Origin: Bacillus sp. N13C7
GTDB taxonomy: Bacteria > Bacillota > Bacilli > Bacillales > Bacillaceae
Direction of reading: 5' to 3'
Length of the DNA stretch: 53,522 bases
Assembly (NCBI RefSeq): GCF_026790065.1
Contig: NZ_JALAMO010000020.1
Location: 1-53,522, forward strand
Within the stretch, counting starts at the first letter, position 1. Each line of letters starts with the position of its first letter. Both the position numbers and the translations under genes were made by a program. The notes under the pieces are model-generated. The model did no database searches. It was not told the origin of the DNA and worked only from the letters and a program-made list of their open reading frames with translations. This document shows positions 24,869-33,867 of the stretch, in pieces.

Positions 24869-25624
24869 ATGCTAACTCCTGAACGGCATCAATTGATTAT
24901 TGATCAAATAGAAAAGCATGATGTGGTGAAAATTCAAGAGCTCATAAGTCTTACAAATGCTTCTGAATCAACAATCAGAAGAGATTTATCGACACTTGAA
25001 GAACGCGGTTTTTTAAAGCGTGTTCATGGGGGAGCGGCCAAGCTTTCCGATATCAGACTTGAACCCGATATGCTTGAAAAATCATCCAAAAACCTTCACG
25101 ATAAGTTGAAGATTGCTGAAAAAGCAGCTTCCCTTATAGAAGAAGGGGATTGCATTTACCTTGATGCAGGCACGACGACTTTGCACATGATTGATTTTAT
25201 GGATAAAAGCAAAGATATTGTCGTTGTCACAAACGGAGTGATGCATATCGATGCATTAATAAGGAAAGAAATTTCTTTTTATCTGCTTGGAGGATACGTA
25301 AAGCACAGAACGGGCGCGGTTATTGGAGGCGCTTCACTGATTGCCATGGATCAGTACAGATTCGACAAGAGTTTTCTGGGAACAAACGGTGTCCATACAG
25401 AGGCTGGATTCACAACCCCGGACCCTGATGAGGCCCTATTAAAACAGAAAGCTGTCAAACAGGCAAAACACGCTTACGTCTTAGCAGACCCTTCGAAATT
25501 CGGAGAAATTTCATTTTCGGCTTTTGCCGGAATAGGCGACGCAACAATCATTACGACTGACGCTGAAGAGCTTACATTCGATAATTACCAAGAAAAAACT
25601 GTCGTAAAGGTAGTGAAACCATGA
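24869..25624 (+). CDS. fruR: FruR, DeoR-family repressor of the fructose operon
   Basis: The 251-residue DeoR protein has an N-terminal HTH (about 6-55, SESTIRRDLSTLEERGFLKRVHGGA) and a C-terminal sugar-phosphate sensor domain with DAGTTT (about 99-104) and FLGTNGVH. It should bind the operator upstream of its own gene and release on fructose-1-phosphate. ATG after TTAGGAGGTG. Overlaps fruK by 4 nt (ATGA). Confidence 0.92.
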   Translation: MLTPERHQLIIDQIEKHDVVKIQELISLTNASESTIRRDLSTLEERGFLKRVHGGAAKLSDIRLEPDMLEKSSKNLHDKLKIAEKAASLIEEGDCIYLDAGTTTLHMIDFMDKSKDIVVVTNGVMHIDALIRKEISFYLLGGYVKHRTGAVIGGASLIAMDQYRFDKSFLGTNGVHTEAGFTTPDPDEALLKQKAVKQAKHAYVLADPSKFGEISFSAFAGIGDATIITTDAEELTFDNYQEKTVVKVVKP

Positions 25625-26532
25625 TTTACACTGTAACACTTAATCCATCTGTCGATTATATTGTTCACGTTGAAGATTTTACTGTAGGAGGCCTGAACCG
25701 TTCTGCATACGATACAAAGTATCCTGGGGGCAAAGGCATCAACGTATCGAGACTGCTGAAAAGACATCATGTACCGTCTAAAGCGCTCGGGTTCGTCGGC
25801 GGATTTACCGGAGAATATATCAAAACATTTTTACGGGAAGAAAACCTGGAAACAGCTTTTTCTGAAGTAAAAGGAGATACCCGTATCAATGTAAAGCTGA
25901 AAACTGGTGATGAAACTGAAATTAACGGGCAGGGACCGAATATTTCTGATGAAGATTTCAAAGCCTTTTTAGAACAGTTCCAATCTTTGCAAGAGGGAGA
26001 TATCGTCGTCCTTGCAGGAAGCATTCCATCTTCACTGCCTCACGATACTTATGAAAAAATCGCAAAAGCCTGCCAACAGCAGAACGCGCGAGTTGTGCTG
26101 GATATCTCAGGCGAGGCGCTTTTGAAAGCGACAGAAATGAAACCGTTTTTGATGAAGCCAAATCATCATGAACTGGGAGAAATGTTCGGTACGACGATTA
26201 CATCAGTTGAAGAAGCTGTTCCTTACGGGAAAAAGCTTGTAGAACAAGGTGCTGAACATGTAATCGTATCCATGGCTGGAGACGGAGCGCTTCTGTTTAC
26301 GAACGAAGCAACATATTTTGCCAACGTGCCAAAGGGGAAATTGGTAAACTCAGTTGGAGCGGGAGATTCCGTCGTTGCAGGTTTCCTTGCCGGCATTTCC
26401 AAACAGCTGCCGCTTGAAGAAGCATTCCGCTTAGGAGTGACGTCAGGCAGTGCTACCGCGTTCTCTGAAGAACTTGGAACAGAAGAATTCGTCCAGCAGC
26501 TTCTTCCTGAAGTTAAGGTCACACGTCTATAG
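25621..26532 (+). CDS. fruK: FruK, 1-phosphofructokinase
   Basis: The 303-residue PfkB-family kinase starts TLNPSVDY, has the PfkB motif PGGKGINVSRLL (about 35-46), GQGPNIS and the catalytic NSVGAGDSVVAGF (about 243-255). It phosphorylates fructose-1-phosphate, the product of FruA, to fructose-1,6-bisphosphate. Middle gene of fruRKA; 14 nt separate it from fruA. Confidence 0.94.
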   Translation: MIYTVTLNPSVDYIVHVEDFTVGGLNRSAYDTKYPGGKGINVSRLLKRHHVPSKALGFVGGFTGEYIKTFLREENLETAFSEVKGDTRINVKLKTGDETEINGQGPNISDEDFKAFLEQFQSLQEGDIVVLAGSIPSSLPHDTYEKIAKACQQQNARVVLDISGEALLKATEMKPFLMKPNHHELGEMFGTTITSVEEAVPYGKKLVEQGAEHVIVSMAGDGALLFTNEATYFANVPKGKLVNSVGAGDSVVAGFLAGISKQLPLEEAFRLGVTSGSATAFSEELGTEEFVQQLLPEVKVTRL

Positions 26533-26546
26533 AGGAGGAAACAAAA

Positions 26547-28454
26547 GTGAAAATAACTGAGCTTTTAACGAAGCATACGATAAAGCTTAATATTGAGAGC
26601 AAAGAAAAAGAAAATGTTATTGACGAAATGGTCACTGTTCTTGATAAGGCTGGAAAATTAAATGACCGGGAAGCCTACAAAGAAGCCATTTTAAATCGCG
26701 AGAGCCAAAGCTCAACGGGTATCGGTGAAGGAATCGCTATCCCCCATGCGAAAACAGCAAGTGTAATCAACCCGGCGATTGCGTTCGGACGTTCAAAAGA
26801 CGGTGTCGATTATGAATCATTAGACGGCCAGCCGGCTCATTTGGTGTTCATGATTGCGGCAACTGAAGGCGCAAATAACACTCACCTTGAAGCATTATCA
26901 AGACTTTCAACACTGTTAATGCGTGAAGAAATCCGCAAGCAGCTCCTTGAAGCTGAGTCAGAGGATGCCATCATCGATATTATTAATCAGCATGATAAAG
27001 ATGATGACGAAGAGGAAGAGGAAGAAGAAGCGGCACCAGCACCTGCCGGAAAAGGAAAAATCCTGGCTGTTACGGCATGTCCGACAGGTATTGCACACAC
27101 ATTCATGGCTGCGGATGCTCTTAAAGAAAAAGCGAAAGAGCTTGGTGTAGAAATCAAGGTCGAAACAAATGGTTCAAGCGGTATTAAGCACAAGCTGACT
27201 GCACAGGAAATTGAAGATGCGCCTGCAATCATTGTCGCAGCGGACAAGCAGGTTGAAATGGAGCGCTTTAAAGGCAAACGCGTACTTCAAGTTCCTGTAA
27301 CGGCGGGTATCAGACGTCCGCAAGAGCTTATCGAAAAAGCGATGAATCAAGATGCGCCTATTTATCAAGGCAGCGGCGGCGATTCTTCAGCTTCCAATGA
27401 TGAAGATGAAGCGCGAGGCAAGTCTGGCGGCGGCATCGGAAGCGCGTTTTATAAGCATCTGATGAGCGGTGTTAGCAACATGCTTCCGTTCGTAGTCGGC
27501 GGCGGTATACTCGTTGCGATTTCATTCTTCTGGGGAATTAATTCTTCCAATCCGGATGATCCTACTTACAACACGTTTGCTGCAGCTCTTAAGTTTATCG
27601 GCGGTGACAATGCGTTAGGATTAATCGTGGCTGTTCTTGCCGGATTTATCGCAATGAGTATTGCAGACCGTCCTGGTTTTGCACCTGGTATGGTCGGCGG
27701 ATTTATGGCTTCCCAAGCAAATGCTGGATTCTTAGGCGGATTAATTGCCGGATTCTTGGCTGGTTATATCGTTGTTCTTTTGAAAAAAGCATTCGTTTTT
27801 ATTCCGCAATCACTTGACGGACTGAAACCTGTATTAATTTATCCGCTGTTTGGTATATTCTTAACTGGTATTATCATGCGTTTCGTTGTGAACACACCTG
27901 TAGCGGCATTTATGAATTTCTTAACAGACTGGCTTGAAAGCCTTGGTACTGGAAACCTTGTATTAATGGGTATTATCTTGGGCGGTATGATGGCGATCGA
28001 TATGGGGGGCCCGCTTAATAAAGCAGCCTTTACGTTCGGTATCGCGATGATTGATGCAGGCAACTATGCGCCTCATGCAGCAATCATGGCCGGCGGCATG
28101 GTTCCTCCGCTAGGTATTGCACTTGCAACAACAATTTTCCGAAACAAGTTCTCTCAGCGTGACCGTGAAGCAGGTATTACATGCTACTTCATGGGTGCTG
28201 CTTTCGTAACAGAGGGAGCAATTCCGTTTGCTGCAGCTGATCCGCTTCGCGTTATCCCGGCTGCTGTAGTCGGTGCAGCTGTTGCCGGCGGATTAACTGA
28301 ATTCTTCCGTGTAACGCTTCCGGCCCCTCACGGAGGAGTATTCGTAGCCTTTATTACAAACCATCCGCTGCTTTACCTATTAAGTATCGTGATCGGTGCT
28401 GTCGTGATGGCCGTTATCCTCGGTATTGTAAAAAAACCTGTTACAGAGAAATAA
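26547..28454 (+). CDS. fruA: FruA, fructose PTS permease, EIIABC
   Basis: The 635-residue permease has EIIA with the phosphorylated His67 in GEGIAIPHAKT, an acidic linker (about 150-163), EIIB with Cys178 in AVTACPTGIAHTF, a second flexible linker (about 275-295) and a C-terminal EIIC of about nine membrane segments with the sugar motif KAAFTFG and PAPHGG. It imports fructose as fructose-1-phosphate. GTG start after GAGGAGG. Confidence 0.94.
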   Translation: MKITELLTKHTIKLNIESKEKENVIDEMVTVLDKAGKLNDREAYKEAILNRESQSSTGIGEGIAIPHAKTASVINPAIAFGRSKDGVDYESLDGQPAHLVFMIAATEGANNTHLEALSRLSTLLMREEIRKQLLEAESEDAIIDIINQHDKDDDEEEEEEEAAPAPAGKGKILAVTACPTGIAHTFMAADALKEKAKELGVEIKVETNGSSGIKHKLTAQEIEDAPAIIVAADKQVEMERFKGKRVLQVPVTAGIRRPQELIEKAMNQDAPIYQGSGGDSSASNDEDEARGKSGGGIGSAFYKHLMSGVSNMLPFVVGGGILVAISFFWGINSSNPDDPTYNTFAAALKFIGGDNALGLIVAVLAGFIAMSIADRPGFAPGMVGGFMASQANAGFLGGLIAGFLAGYIVVLLKKAFVFIPQSLDGLKPVLIYPLFGIFLTGIIMRFVVNTPVAAFMNFLTDWLESLGTGNLVLMGIILGGMMAIDMGGPLNKAAFTFGIAMIDAGNYAPHAAIMAGGMVPPLGIALATTIFRNKFSQRDREAGITCYFMGAAFVTEGAIPFAAADPLRVIPAAVVGAAVAGGLTEFFRVTLPAPHGGVFVAFITNHPLLYLLSIVIGAVVMAVILGIVKKPVTEK

Positions 28455-28455
28455 G

Positions 28456-28489
28456 AAAAAAGCGTCCTTGATTCGAAAGGACGCTTTTT
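28456..28489 (+). terminator. Terminator of the fru operon
   Basis: Stem AAAGCGTCCTT/AAGGACGCTTT, loop GATTCGA, T run; starts next to the stop codon. Confidence 0.92.
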
Positions 28490-28601
28490 CTTTATCCTGC
28501 TTGCGGGAGCGCGGTTAAGTTATGTATTTTAATATCATTTATGATAAAGTAAAAGAAGAGAAACAACTGACATAGCAATCGTCTAGGATGGAGGAAACAC
28601 G

Positions 28602-29183
28602 TTGACCGAGGAAAAAAACACGAAAACTGAAAAAGCGGCGAAGAAAAAAACCAATACGTACTTGGAATGGGGAAAAGCGATCGTCATCGCTGTTCTGTTG
28701 GCTCTCCTTATCCGTCATTTTTTGTTTGAACCTTATTTAGTAGAAGGTTCATCTATGTATCCCACATTACATGACGGAGAAAGATTGTTTGTGAATAAAA
28801 CAGTGAACTATATCGGTGAGCTCGACCGCGGAGATATCGTCATCATCAATGGTGAGACATCAAAAGTCCACTATGTAAAAAGATTGATCGGAAAGCCTGG
28901 AGAAACCGTTCAAATGAAGGATGACACGCTTTATATAAACGGAAAAAAAGTAGCCGAGCCTTACTTGTCTAAAAACAAAAAGGAAGCAGAAAAACTTGGC
29001 GTCAGTCTGACCGGCGACTTTGGACCGGTAAAGGTTCCGAAAGGCAAATATTTTGTCATGGGAGATAATCGGCTGAATTCTATGGACAGCCGAAACGGAC
29101 TGGGACTGATTGCGGAAGACCGGATTGTCGGCACATCAAAGTTTGTCTTTTTCCCGTTTAACGAAATGCGTCAAACAAAATAA
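28602..29183 (+). CDS. sipT: SipT, type I signal peptidase
   Basis: The 193-residue peptidase has a charged Lys-rich N-terminus, one membrane anchor (about 24-42), the catalytic Ser51 in EGSSMYPT, the general-base Lys (about 93) in YVKRLIG, and the family box GDNRLNSMDSR (about 153-163). It cleaves signal peptides of secreted proteins outside the membrane. SipT is one of the two major enzymes (with SipS) in B. subtilis. TTG start after GGAGG. Confidence 0.94.
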   Translation: MTEEKNTKTEKAAKKKTNTYLEWGKAIVIAVLLALLIRHFLFEPYLVEGSSMYPTLHDGERLFVNKTVNYIGELDRGDIVIINGETSKVHYVKRLIGKPGETVQMKDDTLYINGKKVAEPYLSKNKKEAEKLGVSLTGDFGPVKVPKGKYFVMGDNRLNSMDSRNGLGLIAEDRIVGTSKFVFFPFNEMRQTK

Positions 29184-29221
29184 AAACGCCTTGCTGGCCT
29201 TTGGACAGCAGGCGTTTTTTA
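29183..29221. terminator. Bidirectional terminator between sipT and ykoA
   Basis: Long interrupted stem AAAACGCC..GCTG/CAGC.GGCGTTTT with T runs in both directions. Confidence 0.82.
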
Positions 29222-29488
29222 ATTTGAAATAGAAGCAACTAATGCAATGCATAGTACCGTGATGAACACTGAACCGATAATGGCCAGCACACTGAAGAAA
29301 AGGTGAACCTGTTTGTTCTCTTTTTCGCGCTTTTCTAAAAAACGTTTAGAAAAAACGTGCGAAAATATGTAAATGAGGGCTATGCCGATATATAAGCCGA
29401 TATCTTTGGCGGTAAAACCTGTTACGGCAAGGTAAAAGCCCGTAAAAAAGATCAATAAGCAGTATTCAATAAGTGTTAAAAGCCTCAA
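29219..29488 (-). CDS. ykoA: YkoA, small membrane protein of unknown function
   Basis: An 89-residue protein with about three membrane segments (about 5-25, 28-45 and 65-88) separated by a Lys/Glu-rich loop (SKRFLEKREKENK). The TTG start has GGAGG 6 nt upstream; the frame extends 19 codons further but without a ribosome-binding site. It matches the position of B. subtilis ykoA. No function can be proposed. Confidence 0.75.
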   Translation of the reverse strand: MRLLTLIEYCLLIFFTGFYLAVTGFTAKDIGLYIGIALIYIFSHVFSKRFLEKREKENKQVHLFFSVLAIIGSVFITVLCIALVASISN

Positions 29489-29625
29489 CGTGTTCCTCCA
29501 TGAGAGTGTGTAATTTTCCAGGTGGATGCATTCTCTCTGCTTCATTGTAACATGCTGGCCGCTTTGAGTGTATACGTGTTTTCTCTCTGTTTTATCAGGG
29601 AATCATTTCTCTTGCCCTGTATTCA

Positions 29626-29634
29626 TGGTATACT
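29626..29634 (+). promoter_or_regulatory. Extended -10 promoter of ykpA
   Basis: TGGTATACT is a TGn-extended -10 (29626-29634) with a poor -35 (TTTCTC, 17 nt upstream). It lies 33 nt before the ykpA start. Confidence 0.5.
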
Positions 29635-29667
29635 TTTAATGATGATAGACATGATGGAGGATAATAA

Positions 29668-31287
29668 ATGATTGCTGTAAATAATGTAAGCTTGCGGTTT
29701 GCGGATCGCAAGTTATTTGAAGATGTCAATATTAAATTTACCCCAGGCAACTGCTATGGGTTAATTGGTGCAAATGGTGCCGGTAAATCAACGTTTCTGA
29801 AAGTGCTATCAGGCGAGATTGAGCCTCAGACAGGCGACGTTCATATGAGTCCCGGCGAGCGTCTTGCCATCTTGAAACAGAACCATTTTGAGTACGAAGA
29901 GCATGAAGTGCTGAAAGTGGTCATTATGGGCCACAAACGCCTGTATGAAGTCATGCAGGAGAAAGACGCCATTTACATGAAGCCTGATTTCTCAGATGAG
30001 GATGGAATTCGTGCGGCTGAGCTCGAAGGTGAATTTGCAGAGCTGAACGGTTGGGAAGCGGAAAGTGAAGCTGCGATCCTTTTAAAAGGCCTCGGAATCT
30101 CAGAAGACCTTCATACGAAGAAGATGGAAGACCTTGGCGGTTCAGAGAAAGTAAAAGTGCTCTTGGCGCAGGCGCTATTCGGCAAGCCGGATGTTCTGCT
30201 GCTGGATGAGCCGACGAACCACTTGGACCTTCAGGCAATCCAGTGGCTGGAAGAATTTCTGATTAACTTCGAAAACACAGTTATTGTCGTATCCCATGAC
30301 CGTCACTTCTTAAATAAAGTGTGTACGCACATCGCTGACCTTGATTTTAACAAAATCCAAATCTATGTCGGAAACTATGATTTCTGGTACGAATCAAGCC
30401 AGCTGGCGTTAAAGCTTTCTCAAGAAGCGAACAAGAAAAAAGAAGAGCAAATTAAACAGCTTCAAGAGTTTGTCGCTAGATTCAGCGCCAATGCGTCTAA
30501 ATCTAAGCAGGCAACATCAAGAAAGAAACTTCTCGAAAAAATTACGCTGGATGATATTAAACCGTCTTCCCGCCGCTATCCTTACGTTAACTTTACGCCT
30601 GAACGGGAAATCGGAAATGATGTGCTTCGGGTGGAAGGCTTAACGAAAACAATCGATGGCGTAAAGGTACTCGACAACGTCAGCTTTATTATGAATAGAG
30701 AAGATAAAATTGCTTTTACGGGCCGCAACGAACTGGCTGTTACTACACTGTTTAAAATCATTTCCGGGGAAATGGAAGCTGACAGCGGAACGTTTAAATG
30801 GGGCGTCACTACATCCCAAGCGTATTTTCCGAAAGACAACAGCGAATATTTCGAAGGCAGTGATTTGAATCTTGTTGACTGGCTTCGCCAATATTCTCCT
30901 CATGACCAAAGTGAGAGCTTTTTACGCGGTTTCTTAGGTCGCATGCTGTTCTCCGGAGAAGAAGTCCACAAAAAAGCAAATGTACTTTCCGGGGGAGAAA
31001 AAGTTCGCTGTATGCTGTCGAAAGCGATGCTTTCTGGCGCCAATATTTTAATATTGGATGAGCCGACCAACCATCTAGACTTAGAATCCATTACAGCGCT
31101 CAATAACGGCTTAATCAGCTTTAAAGGCGCTATGCTGTTTACTTCCCATGACCATCAGTTTGTTCAGACCATTGCCAACAGAATTATAGAAATTACACCT
31201 AACGGCATCGTCGATAAGCAAATGAGCTATGACGAGTTCCTTGAAAATGCTGATGTGCAGAAAAAACTGACTGAACTATACGCGTAA
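29668..31287 (+). CDS. ykpA: YkpA, ABC-F family ATPase
   Basis: The 539-residue protein has two ATPase domains and no membrane segment. The first has Walker A GANGAGKST (34-42), an altered signature LGGSEK (156-161) and Walker B VLLLDEPTNHLD (176-187). A charged linker (about 245-295) joins them. The second has GRNELAVTT (352-360), lacking the Walker A Lys, but keeps VLSGGEKVR and ILILDEPTNHLD. ABC-F proteins act on ribosomes; YkpA resembles the YbiT group. It is monocistronic. Confidence 0.92.
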   Translation: MIAVNNVSLRFADRKLFEDVNIKFTPGNCYGLIGANGAGKSTFLKVLSGEIEPQTGDVHMSPGERLAILKQNHFEYEEHEVLKVVIMGHKRLYEVMQEKDAIYMKPDFSDEDGIRAAELEGEFAELNGWEAESEAAILLKGLGISEDLHTKKMEDLGGSEKVKVLLAQALFGKPDVLLLDEPTNHLDLQAIQWLEEFLINFENTVIVVSHDRHFLNKVCTHIADLDFNKIQIYVGNYDFWYESSQLALKLSQEANKKKEEQIKQLQEFVARFSANASKSKQATSRKKLLEKITLDDIKPSSRRYPYVNFTPEREIGNDVLRVEGLTKTIDGVKVLDNVSFIMNREDKIAFTGRNELAVTTLFKIISGEMEADSGTFKWGVTTSQAYFPKDNSEYFEGSDLNLVDWLRQYSPHDQSESFLRGFLGRMLFSGEEVHKKANVLSGGEKVRCMLSKAMLSGANILILDEPTNHLDLESITALNNGLISFKGAMLFTSHDHQFVQTIANRIIEITPNGIVDKQMSYDEFLENADVQKKLTELYA

Positions 31288-31290
31288 TAA

Positions 31291-31318
31291 AAAAAGCAGA
31301 GATGTCTCTGCTTTTTTT
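31291..31318 (+). terminator. Terminator after ykpA
   Basis: Stem AGCAGAGA/TCTCTGCT with seven Ts. Confidence 0.9.
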
Positions 31319-31347
31319 GATACATAAATATGAAAGGGGACCACAGC

Positions 31348-32259
31348 ATGAAGTTTTTAGTTGTCGGAGCTGGAGGAGTAGGCGGATATATTGGCGGACG
31401 GCTTGCAGAGAAAGGTAATGATGTGGCATTTCTCGTGCGTCAAAAAAGAGCTGGGCAGTTAAAAGAAACCGGGATTGTCATTCATAGCGAAAAGGGGAAT
31501 GTATCATTTCAGCCCTCACTTATCAGTGCCGGAGAAACAGGGCAGTTTGATGTTGTTATCATCGCTTCTAAAGCATATTCACTTGGTCAAGTGATAGACG
31601 ATGTCAAACCGTTTATCCATCGCGAAACTGTCATTATTCCGTTTTTAAACGGATACCGGCATTACGAGCAGCTGTTCACGGCATTTTCAAAAGAACAGGT
31701 GCTGGGCGGCCTATGTTTTATAGAAAGCGCCTTAGACAGCAAGGGAGAAATTCATCATACGAGCGCATCGCATCGTTTTGTATTCGGAGAATGGAACGGC
31801 GAGCGTACGGAACGAATAACAGCGCTTGGAGAGGCATTTTCAGGCGTGAAGGCAGAAGTCATCATCAGCGGAAATATCGAGAAGGACATATGGAAAAAGT
31901 ATCTCTTCATTGCAGCGCAGGCGGGGATCACAACGCTATTTCAACGACCGCTTGGCCCGATTCTCAAAACAGAAGGCGGACGTCACACGGCCAAAAAACT
32001 TATTGGGGAAATTGGCGCTATTTTACGAAAAGAAGGCGTTCCGGCTGATCCGAATCTTGAAGAAGAGAGCTTCCGGACGATGACAAGCATGTCTTATCAT
32101 ATGAAGTCATCCATGCTTCGGGATATGGAAAACGGCCAAACGACTGAAGGTGACCACTTGCACGGATTTTTGCTTGAAAAAGCAAAACGTTTATCACTTG
32201 CAACGCCTATATTAGAAACCGTTTATGCCAATCTGCAAATGTATGAAGCGGAAAAATAA
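31348..32259 (+). CDS. ykpB: YkpB, ketopantoate reductase family protein
   Basis: The 303-residue dehydrogenase has an N-terminal Rossmann motif GAGGVGGYIGG (about 7-17), the substrate-lobe LNGYRHYEQL and a conserved Lys in EKDIWKKYLF (about 177-186), as in ApbA/PanE. It could reduce 2-dehydropantoate with NADPH, but paralogues with other substrates exist. I chose the ATG behind AAAGGGGACC; the frame opens six codons earlier before that site. Confidence 0.87.
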   Translation: MKFLVVGAGGVGGYIGGRLAEKGNDVAFLVRQKRAGQLKETGIVIHSEKGNVSFQPSLISAGETGQFDVVIIASKAYSLGQVIDDVKPFIHRETVIIPFLNGYRHYEQLFTAFSKEQVLGGLCFIESALDSKGEIHHTSASHRFVFGEWNGERTERITALGEAFSGVKAEVIISGNIEKDIWKKYLFIAAQAGITTLFQRPLGPILKTEGGRHTAKKLIGEIGAILRKEGVPADPNLEEESFRTMTSMSYHMKSSMLRDMENGQTTEGDHLHGFLLEKAKRLSLATPILETVYANLQMYEAEK

Positions 32260-32285
32260 AAAGGAGGCGAAAAGCCTCCTTTTGT
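32256..32285. terminator. Terminator between ykpB and ampS
   Basis: Perfect 9-bp stem AAAGGAGGC/GCCTCCTTT with loop GAAAA in the gap between converging genes; A and T flanks favour use in both directions. Confidence 0.8.
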
Positions 32286-32288
32286 TGA

Positions 32289-33521
32289 TTAAAAAGCCCA
32301 ATTACCGTTTCTGAAGATAGGCTCTCTTTTTCCGTCTGCCGTAATTCCGTCGATATTCATATCCTTAGAACCAACCATAAAGTCCACGTGTGTGATGCTT
32401 TCATTTAAGCCTTCTTTGACAAGCTCTTCCCGAGACATCTGTTTTCCGCCTTCAATGTTAAAGGCATATGCGCTGCCGATCGCTAAATGATTTGACGCGT
32501 TTTCATCAAACAATGTGTTATAGAAAAGAATATTTGATTGTGATATAGGAGAATCGTAAGGAACAAGTGCCACTTCACCTAAATAGTGAGAGCCTTCATC
32601 TGTTTCCACCAATTCTTTTAAAATGTCCTCACCTTTTTCGGCTTTAATGTCGACTATACGGCCATTTTTAAACGTGAGGGTAAAGTTTTCGATAATATTT
32701 CCGCCGTAGCTTAGCGGTTTTGTGCTCGATACCACTCCGTCGACCCCGTCTTTTTGCGGCAGTGTAAACACTTCTTCTGTCGGCATATTGGCCATAAACT
32801 CATGGCCGCTTTCATTCACGCTTCCTGCGCCTGCCCAAACATGCTTTTTCGGCAGCTTAATGGTTAAATCAGTTCCTTTTGCTTGATAATGTAAAGCAGC
32901 GTAATGTCTCTCGTTCAAATGGTCAACTTTTTCATGCAGATTTTGATCATGTTTGATCCAAGCTTGAACCGGGTTATCTTCGTTTACGCGCGTTGCTTTG
33001 AAAATTTCTTCCCACAGAAGCTGAATCGCTTCCTCCTCTGATTTGCCAGGAAACACTTTCTGAGCCCAGCCCGCTGATGCCGCACCTACGACCGTCCAGC
33101 TGACTTTGTCCGATTGAATATATTGTCTGTATGTATGTAATGCTTCACCTGCTGCTTTTTGAAATGCAGCGATCCGCTTGGAATCGACACCCTTTAGTAA
33201 GTCCGGGTTAGATGACACAACAGAGATGAAAGCAGCCCCTTTTTTAGCAAGCTCTTCTCTTCCTTTTGCTTCCCATTCAGGATATTCTTCAAATGCTTCA
33301 AACGGCGCGAGTTCATATTTTAATTTGGCGACTTCGTCATCCTGCCAATTTACTGTTACATTTTTTGCCCCTTTTTCATATGCATGTTTCACTATTAAGC
33401 GGACAAAATCCCGTACGTCTGTAGAAGCATTTACAACTACATACTGGCCTTTTTGGACGTTTACGCCAACCTCTACCGCCAGCTGTGCATATGTATTTAA
33501 TTTCTGTGAAAATGAATCCAT
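32289..33521 (-). CDS. ampS: AmpS, M29-type aminopeptidase
   Basis: The 410-residue metallopeptidase of the M29 family has metal-ligand motifs NMPTEEVFTLP (about 252-262), NESGHEF, Glu/His residues in VETDEGSHYLGEVALVP (about 316-332) and the C-terminal HVDFMVGS (about 384-391). It removes N-terminal residues from peptides in the cytosol. ATG after GAGGAGG. It runs opposite to ykpB. Confidence 0.92.
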   Translation of the reverse strand: MDSFSQKLNTYAQLAVEVGVNVQKGQYVVVNASTDVRDFVRLIVKHAYEKGAKNVTVNWQDDEVAKLKYELAPFEAFEEYPEWEAKGREELAKKGAAFISVVSSNPDLLKGVDSKRIAAFQKAAGEALHTYRQYIQSDKVSWTVVGAASAGWAQKVFPGKSEEEAIQLLWEEIFKATRVNEDNPVQAWIKHDQNLHEKVDHLNERHYAALHYQAKGTDLTIKLPKKHVWAGAGSVNESGHEFMANMPTEEVFTLPQKDGVDGVVSSTKPLSYGGNIIENFTLTFKNGRIVDIKAEKGEDILKELVETDEGSHYLGEVALVPYDSPISQSNILFYNTLFDENASNHLAIGSAYAFNIEGGKQMSREELVKEGLNESITHVDFMVGSKDMNIDGITADGKREPIFRNGNWAF

Positions 33522-33595
33522 AAATCATTCCTCCTCAAGCTTTTTTCTCATCATATCAAATATAATTCAATAAAGGAAAGAAAGGAGGCCAATGT

Positions 33596-33628
33596 GAAAA
33601 ACCCAAAACAACATGTCTTGGGTTTTCC
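33596..33628 (-). terminator. Terminator of the mreBH-ykpC transcript
   Basis: Read on the minus strand: stem AAACCCAA/TTGGGTTT around a loop, followed by Ts. Confidence 0.75.
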
Positions 33629-33632
33629 GGTT

Positions 33633-33767
33633 TTATGGATGATTCAGTTTTACAGTGCCGCCTGCAGGCGAATGGGGCATATTTGCCAAAGAAATGCTCA
33701 TGCCTCCAAGAATGATTCCGCTTAAAATGGCTGCAATCGCTACTCTTCTTCCTAAATCTCTTAGCAT
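33633..33767 (-). CDS. ykpC: YkpC, 44-residue membrane-type peptide
   Basis: The ORF encodes MLRDLGRRVAIAAILSGIIL... followed by GGMSISLAN and ends ...GGTVKLNHP. A basic N-terminus and one hydrophobic segment (about 9-28) suggest a single-pass membrane peptide or a signal-peptide-like form. The ribosome-binding site AAGGAGG (on the minus strand) is ideal. It follows mreBH by 100 nt and is co-oriented; in B. subtilis ykpC is co-transcribed with mreBH. Function unknown. Confidence 0.85.
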   Translation of the reverse strand: MLRDLGRRVAIAAILSGIILGGMSISLANMPHSPAGGTVKLNHP

Positions 33768-33867
33768 CTGTTTCCTCCTTAACGTTTCTCCATTTCCCAC
33801 AATATGAAGGGAGAGAGGAAAAAAGAAGCAAGAAATTTACTATATGTGAGATTTTTGCAGGAAAAGG

